A stretch of 64,000 nt of DNA from Solen grandis (taxonomy: Eukaryota > Mollusca > Bivalvia > Adapedonta > Solenidae). This document shows positions 58,755 through 64,000 of this stretch, one piece after another (the stretch's first letter is position 1; every line of letters begins with the position of its first letter). Position numbers and translations under genes: made by a program. Location of the stretch: NCBI GenBank assembly GCA_021229015.1, contig CM037789.1:42956377-43020376 (forward strand), written 5' to 3'. The notes below the pieces were generated by a model. It saw only the letters and a list, made by a program, of their open reading frames with translations, ran no database searches and was not told where the DNA came from.

Positions 58755-59195
58755 AGAGCTCAGGCCCGGATCCAGAATTTTCCCACTGGGGGGTGGGGGG
58801 CAAAGTTTGAATGTGATGCGAGTGCTAGAGGGGTCCGGGGGCATGCTCCCCCAGAAAAAAAGGTTTTTAGTGTGACGGAGATGCATTCTGAAGGGTATCT
58901 GGGGATAAAAGTGAAGGTTTTTTTATGTTTTTTTTTTGTTGTTTTTTTAAACTTGAAGACCATGGATCTAATGCCTAGGTCCCACTGGAGAAACATCATC
59001 GACCATGTAAAAATACACAAATTTTCTCCCGATGGCATCAGCCAAAAAGACGGAGCAGTCCCATGAGAAGCTTCGGGATTGGTCCATTGAAACGTTCACT
59101 GATGTTTCGGTTATGGTACAATGGCCTTGTAATATCGGGGATGGCTCCCGACGCTCGTAATTTTTTTCCGATGATTGTGGAAGGTTCCCCGGAGC
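58755..59195 (+). repeat. GC-richer repeat interrupted by the LINE
   Basis: GGCCCGGATCCAGAATTTTC, GGGGTCCGGGGGCATGCTCC, CCCAG is a type of sequence I associate with dispersed repeats. After the LINE (63787-63960), similar GGGGGATGCCCCCAG phrases occur. The boundaries are uncertain. Confidence 0.4.
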
Positions 59196-59456
59196 TTCAC
59201 CAGAACAGAACAGAACAGAACATAGATTTTATTGACGTATACTTGTACAGTACATAGTCAAATAACATACATTATAATATACAGTTTTTTGTAGATCAAG
59301 ACACACACATACATTCAATACATTACAATCAGATTCAAATGCAGTTATGTAAATATAGTTTGTAAATTGAGAATGCAAAATTAACTTATGAAGTGTATTT
59401 AACTTATAAACAAAAGTAATATATTACTATTGAGGATGAACTGAATGCAATTCTTC

Positions 59457-62400
59457 CTAACGAACAATTAATGAGTTCCTATGGCAAAACGCTTCTTTTA
59501 GAAATCTTGAAAGATTGAACAATACATTTTTATTATTATTTTGTAAGAGATTTATAAATTTAAACATGCTTGGTTTGGTATAATAGTACTTTTTTAAATA
59601 CTTGATTCTTATATTTCTATAGCAGGGACAAATCATAACAAAATGGAATTCATCTTCTAGATCATTTGAATTACAAAAGACACAATACCTTTCATTTCTT
59701 GGTAAATAATTGGCTCCATACCTACCAGTGTGTATTTTTAATGAGTGAGCTGAAATTCGTAGCCTTGTAACATAAAATCTTAGATCAAATGGTAGTATAT
59801 CTAAATATTCTTCATATTGTATGTTAACTTTTAAAGACCTATACAAATTTAGAACTTGATTATTTTCTATTTATAAGAGTATTTTTAATAGACATAATTT
59901 TTCCAAAAAATGGATTATCAAATAAAAACTAAAACCTGTAAATGTAACATTTCTTTTACATTACTTAACCAATTCTTTTTCCCATTCATCAAATCATTAT
60001 ATGACATTTCATATATTTTTTTAATAATAATATTATCAGTATTTAAGACATTATACCAATATTTCAGTATTTTAACATAGCGATTTATAAACAATGGATA
60101 ACGTCCTAATTCACCATAAATAGCAACATTTGATGTAGCTTGTCTAACATTTAGAATAGACTTTAAAAACTTTAAGTGAATACGTTCTATAGCTTTAGAT
60201 TTACTATAACCCCATATCTGAGAATTGTAATTTAATATAGAACCAATAAAAGCATCAAATAACTGACAATATATACTCGGTTTTATTTTAAATTTTTTAC
60301 ATTTGTTAATTAAAAAATTTAAAGCTTTAAGAGATTTTCCAACAATGTGTTCTTGATTTAAGACAAAATTTCCTGTGTAGTTAAAAATAGTACCTAGATA
60401 ATTAAAATCGTTTACAACATCCAGCTTAATATTATCATAGAAAAAATCCTCTCCAGGTAATAAATGACCTCGTTTACGAAACACCATGACCTTTGTTTTA
60501 TCTATGTTAACCTCCATACTCCATTTTTTACAATAAGTGTTTAATAATTCGAGACTTCTATTTAAATCTTGTGGTGTGTTTCCAAGAATAACCATATCGT
60601 CTGCAAAAAGTAAAAGTATTAATGTAATATCATGAATATTTATGCCAGATGTAAAATCTTCTTGTAAAAATAATTCAAGATCTTCCAGGAAAAGAGAAAA
60701 AAATATCGCAGAATTAATCTCCCCTTGCCTTAAGCCTATTGAATATTCGAAGAAATCAGAATAATCATTACATCTACGAACACAAGATTTAACTTTATTA
60801 TACATATCTTTAGCAACTTTCAATAATTTACCTTGTATACCAGACTTATAAAGTTTGAGCCACAATGCATTTTTATCTCCCTTTTTATGTATGGGTACAA
60901 TAATTCCCTCTGTCCATTTATCTGGAAAATAACCACTGTTTAAAATAGCGTTAAAAATATCGCATAAATGCGAGGCTAAAATATCAATGGACTCAATAAG
61001 GTATTCATTTAATATAAAATCTGAACCTGACGACTTATTCCTTTTTAGTGATTTCACAACTGTTAAAATTTCATCTATAGTTATAGGTCCATCTAATAAC
61101 AAATCATTTTGACACTTTTTATCAAAATCTTCATCATCGTTAAAATTTTCTGCTTCCTCATTTTTAACCTGTAAAATATCATTATGAGTTCAGAAAAATA
61201 GTTTTTAAATTCATCAACAGTGATATTACAATCATTTTGTTTTTTGTTCCGCTTAAAATGTTTCCAAAATTCCACAGGTCGAGTAAATCTAAGGTTTTCA
61301 ATCCGTTTCATTTGTATAACATAAAACTTCTTTCTTTTCTTACGAACAATATTCTTATAAACTTTTTTACAATGTATAAGCTGCTCTCTATTTTCAGAAT
61401 TTTTATCTAAATTGAAACGTTTTAATGCAGACAAATAATTTTGTTTATGGTATGTACAATCATTATCAAACCATTCTTTATCTTTTTGGACTGGTGTATC
61501 ATGAATTCTGTAGACCTATCATTTTTTAAACGTTTAACAAATAAGGGTTCAGTAACATTTTGAATAATTTTATTAAATGAGTTTAATAGACAATTTATAT
61601 CATTTCTATCATTTACACATATATTTTCAGTCAATCTGTTTAAACTAGGTAATTGCCCTATAATACCTGATCTAAACTGTTCCTTAAATTATCAGACCAT
61701 TTGTGTTTAAAACAATTCTCACTGGTTGCCTGAAAATGAATTATTTCATTACATTTCAATGTCAATAAAAGGGGACAATGATCACTCCATTCATTAAATG
61801 ACATAACATTAAAATCTAGTATGCTAGAAAAACAACATTTCTTCGCCAACAGGTAATCAATCACTGTAGAAACATTTCTGTTTATATATGTATAAGACCC
61901 AATGTGTTTATCTTGACCAAGACGACCATTTACAACACGTAACCCCGTGGACTTACACAGGTCAAGTAGACGTGTACCAAATGTGTTACATGTTTTGTCC
62001 AGAGAGGTCCTTATAAGGGGTACATCAGGTGTATAATCTGAATAATCAATATCATGTATATATTTATCATTAATTATATAATCATTTCTACATCCCACTC
62101 TACTGTTAAAATCCCCAACCAAATACACTGCACCTAATTGTTCAAAATCGTTAATATCGTTTTGTATTAAATCAAAAAAATCAACATTACAAATTTCATA
62201 CGCTGGCGAGCCTTCACACCATAAATACAATGCACACAGAAATATATCATCATGAAAGCCAAAAATGATTTATCTAATTTTATCCATATAACAGTGTCAT
62301 AATGAGTTCTTACAATTTTTACACCTGGTAAAAAGGTTTCTTTTATATAAATCGCAACTCCACCAGAGTTCCTCTTTGCATTTCTATTTTGAAATTTACG

Positions 62401-62580
62401 ATAGAAATTATAGGATACATATCCCGAAATATCAATATTGCTGGTACTTTTAGTCCAAGTTTCATAAAGAAAAGTTATATCTCCACTGCAAATCAAATTG
62501 ACAAAGCCCTCCCGTTCCATCTTACTATCACTCAAACCATTCACATTCCATGACAGTATCTTAAGCTCATCCTCATCGAG
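59457..62580 (-). pseudogene. LINE ORF2 (endonuclease-reverse transcriptase), broken
   Basis: It begins just after ORF1 with ELDEDELKILSWNVNGLSDS, the APE N motif. The endonuclease continues with the YETW glutamate motif, shifts frame near 62240, then shows VGDFNSRVG, a YTYINRNVSTVIDYLL stretch and SDHCPLLL. Several frame breaks cover 61100-61660. RT (59918-61102) shows RNKSSGSD, FPDKWTEGIIVPIHKKGDKN, GLRQGE and the catalytic FADDM. Between GDKN and ALWLKLYKSG about 80 residues are missing. The C-terminal part (59457-59846) holds RYCVFCNSNDLEDEFHFVMI, a Cys-His cluster. Confidence 0.9.
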
Positions 62581-62583
62581 TTC

Positions 62584-63624
62584 CTATTTCTCCTCAATCT
62601 TCTGCGCCTTCCCGTCGATGTACAGAGTGTCGTACGACAGCCACGCCCTCTTTCCTTCTTTCTTTGCCTCCTTAAGTCTTGGCATAAGCTTTTTCCTTCT
62701 ATCCATCACTTCTTGTGGGAATTGCTCGTGCACAAAACAATTTGTCCCATTTAACGCTTTCCACTCCTTTCGAACTAGTTCCCGCTCTTTAAAGTATGTA
62801 AATTTTGCCACTATCTTCCGCACTCTGCCATCACTTTTCACACCCATCCTATGGACTCTTTCAAATGACATTTTATCCACCAAATCATGGGCGATCTTCA
62901 TTTTGTCGGTCAGGAACTGCCTTAATACCTCCTCGCAATTTTCCCCCGAGTGCGCCTCTGGTATATTCCCAAAAATAAGATTATTGCGCATTGATTGTGA
63001 CTTAAGATAAGATAATTCTTCTTTCATCTCAGAGTTTACTTTTTCTAAATCATGGATTCTCTCAATAGCAACGCCTAAATTGAAATCACTACTTTCTGCT
63101 TTTTCTTCAACCATTCCAAGCCTTTCTTCTACTTTCTTCTCTCTATCATGAACATAGTTCCACATTTTGGTTAGATCGGCTTCAAATTTGTCAACCTTCT
63201 CTTCCAAAAGATCAAGTTTGCCTAGCCTTTTCTCAACACCAATGATACGTCCATTCATTTCTTTTAAGTATTTCAAGATATCAGCATTTGATGGGGTATT
63301 TTTTTCCGTTTCCGCCACAGGTGGCGACTTAGGACCTGATTTACCCATATCACCTGAGTTATTTTGATTCAAACTATTATCATCAAAACTACTACTGTTA
63401 TTTTCATCCGAGTCGAACAGTATATTTAGGTTTAAGCCAATATCATTGTCATTTTCAAAAAGGACGGAATTTGCTTCTCTTATGACATGACTAACAGTTA
63501 TATGCTCGGGTGTACTGGTGTACCTCCCCGCTTTGCTCTCGTGCTCAATACACAAAGGATTTGAAGAGTCACTTGCCTTACGCTTTTGGTTTTTACTCTG
63601 TCCTCCTATATCCTTATCTGCCAT
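62584..63624 (-). CDS. LINE ORF1 protein (coiled coil and RRM-like)
   Basis: 346 codons, intact. The N-terminal third is polar and low in complexity (DENNSSSFDDNSLNQNNSGD). A heptad-like coiled coil follows, about residues 110-205 (IIGVEKRLGKLDLLEEKVDK ... AIERIHDLEKVNSEMKEEL). The C-terminal part is like L1-type ORF1/transposase_22 (RNNLIFGNIPE, FERVHRMG, IVAKFTYFKERELVRKEWKA, FPQEVMDRRKKLMP, WLSYDTLYIDGK). It would bind element RNA as a trimer, by analogy with L1. The stop TAG at 62584 is followed at once by the ORF2 frame. Product of a mobile element, not a host gene. Confidence 0.9.
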   Translation of the reverse strand: MADKDIGGQSKNQKRKASDSSNPLCIEHESKAGRYTSTPEHITVSHVIREANSVLFENDNDIGLNLNILFDSDENNSSSFDDNSLNQNNSGDMGKSGPKSPPVAETEKNTPSNADILKYLKEMNGRIIGVEKRLGKLDLLEEKVDKFEADLTKMWNYVHDREKKVEERLGMVEEKAESSDFNLGVAIERIHDLEKVNSEMKEELSYLKSQSMRNNLIFGNIPEAHSGENCEEVLRQFLTDKMKIAHDLVDKMSFERVHRMGVKSDGRVRKIVAKFTYFKERELVRKEWKALNGTNCFVHEQFPQEVMDRRKKLMPRLKEAKKEGKRAWLSYDTLYIDGKAQKIEEK

Positions 63625-63786
63625 CAGTATTCCATCACTAACACTTCCTCACACTCACATTTAGACACAAATTGCATGTCTCTAAAACATTTTTCACATA
63701 TTTTTAACGCTTTAAATCTTATTTTTTTCTCCGCTTATTTTTCTTGTGTATACCTGTACACGCGACCTTGACCCTAACTTTTCACC

Positions 63787-64000
63787 GAATTTGAAACATT
63801 ATCGGGGAAATATCCCCGTAGATTAGGGGATGTATCGTTGTATCGAACCATCCTAGATGCCTCGGGGAAGATTATGGAGATTTTGAGAATTTGGTGATGG
63901 ACAAAATCAAGCGTAGACTTTCGGGGGATGCCCCCAGCAATGTCCCGTGGCCTTTTTGACCGTCTCAGTCTAAAGTTGACAAAAAAAGCAACAAATTTTA
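63787..64000. other. Sequence after the LINE, no gene recognised
   Basis: It contains the phrases GGGGAAATATCCCCG and CGGGGGATGCCCCCAG, small palindromes perhaps belonging to the repeat at 58755-59195. No coding frame. Confidence 0.35.

Larger units (their letters stand above)
59202..63780 (-). mobile_element. Non-LTR retrotransposon (LINE), nearly full length
   Basis: On the - strand: a 5' UTR of about 150 bp, ORF1 (coiled coil plus RRM-like), ORF2 (APE endonuclease, RT, C-terminal zinc-finger-like segment) and a 3' end of short TTCTG repeats (59202-59221). TTCACC flanks both ends (59196-59201, 63781-63786), a possible target duplication that fixes the limits. Short-repeat 3' tails and the two-ORF layout fit the CR1/L2 side of LINE diversity; the clade is not decided. 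Frameshifts and an RT deletion make it inactive. Confidence 0.88.

Overview
This window is animal nuclear DNA, most likely from a bivalve mollusc. It has large introns with GT-AG splice sites, a metazoan adhesion GPCR, tRNA-derived SINEs, TIR elements, an LTR retrotransposon and a LINE. The species guess rests on the repeat families (hairpin heads, CGTCC microsatellites, 140-165 bp monomers), which I associate with bivalve genomes; no species-specific gene is present.

Genes. The main gene is on the + strand: ten exons between 1607 and 33900 encode the C-terminal two thirds of an adhesion GPCR of the ADGRA (GPR123/124/125) group. Exons 1-6 of the visible set encode the GAIN domain and GPS. The next four encode seven transmembrane helices and a long serine-rich cytoplasmic tail. 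All splice phases agree (0,2,0,1,1,0,2,2,2). The N-terminal exons (LRR, Ig and hormone-receptor domains expected for this group) lie upstream of the window. The stop codon is lost in a 100-N assembly gap at 33901-34000. One 19 kb intron (6364-25314) holds most of the left-half repeats. A second locus, 40647-41640 (+), is the terminal exon, or a single-exon gene, of a four-finger C2H2/C2HC zinc-finger protein.

Mobile DNA. From 49891 to 58035 lies a Ty3/Gypsy-type element on the - strand with 203-bp LTRs, a CCCAT target duplication, a PBS and a polypurine tract. Its gag, protease and RT-start are frameshifted, and the core of pol is replaced by about 2.2 kb of CpG-rich DNA of quite different composition (54060-56267), the oddest segment of the window. 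From 59202 to 63780 is a nearly full-length LINE on the - strand whose RT carries a clean in-frame deletion of the early palm motifs.

Nine full-size copies of a modular repeat occur at 2524, 17681, 34779, 37292, 42240, 43577, 45850, 48585 and 51618. Each starts AGCTCACCTGAGCAC and ends GGGCCATnATGGCCCTCTTG, sits in a T-tract, and is filled with one of four kinds of tandem monomer (about 143, 161, 165 or 315 bp). I interpret them as non-autonomous, Helentron-associated or 'pearl'-like elements. Other families in the window have different heads but similar monomer lengths. TIR elements, palindromic MITEs, SINEs, minisatellites and one retroposed poly(A) end account for much of the rest. I saw no CRISPR array, rRNA, confident functional tRNA gene or bacterial operon.
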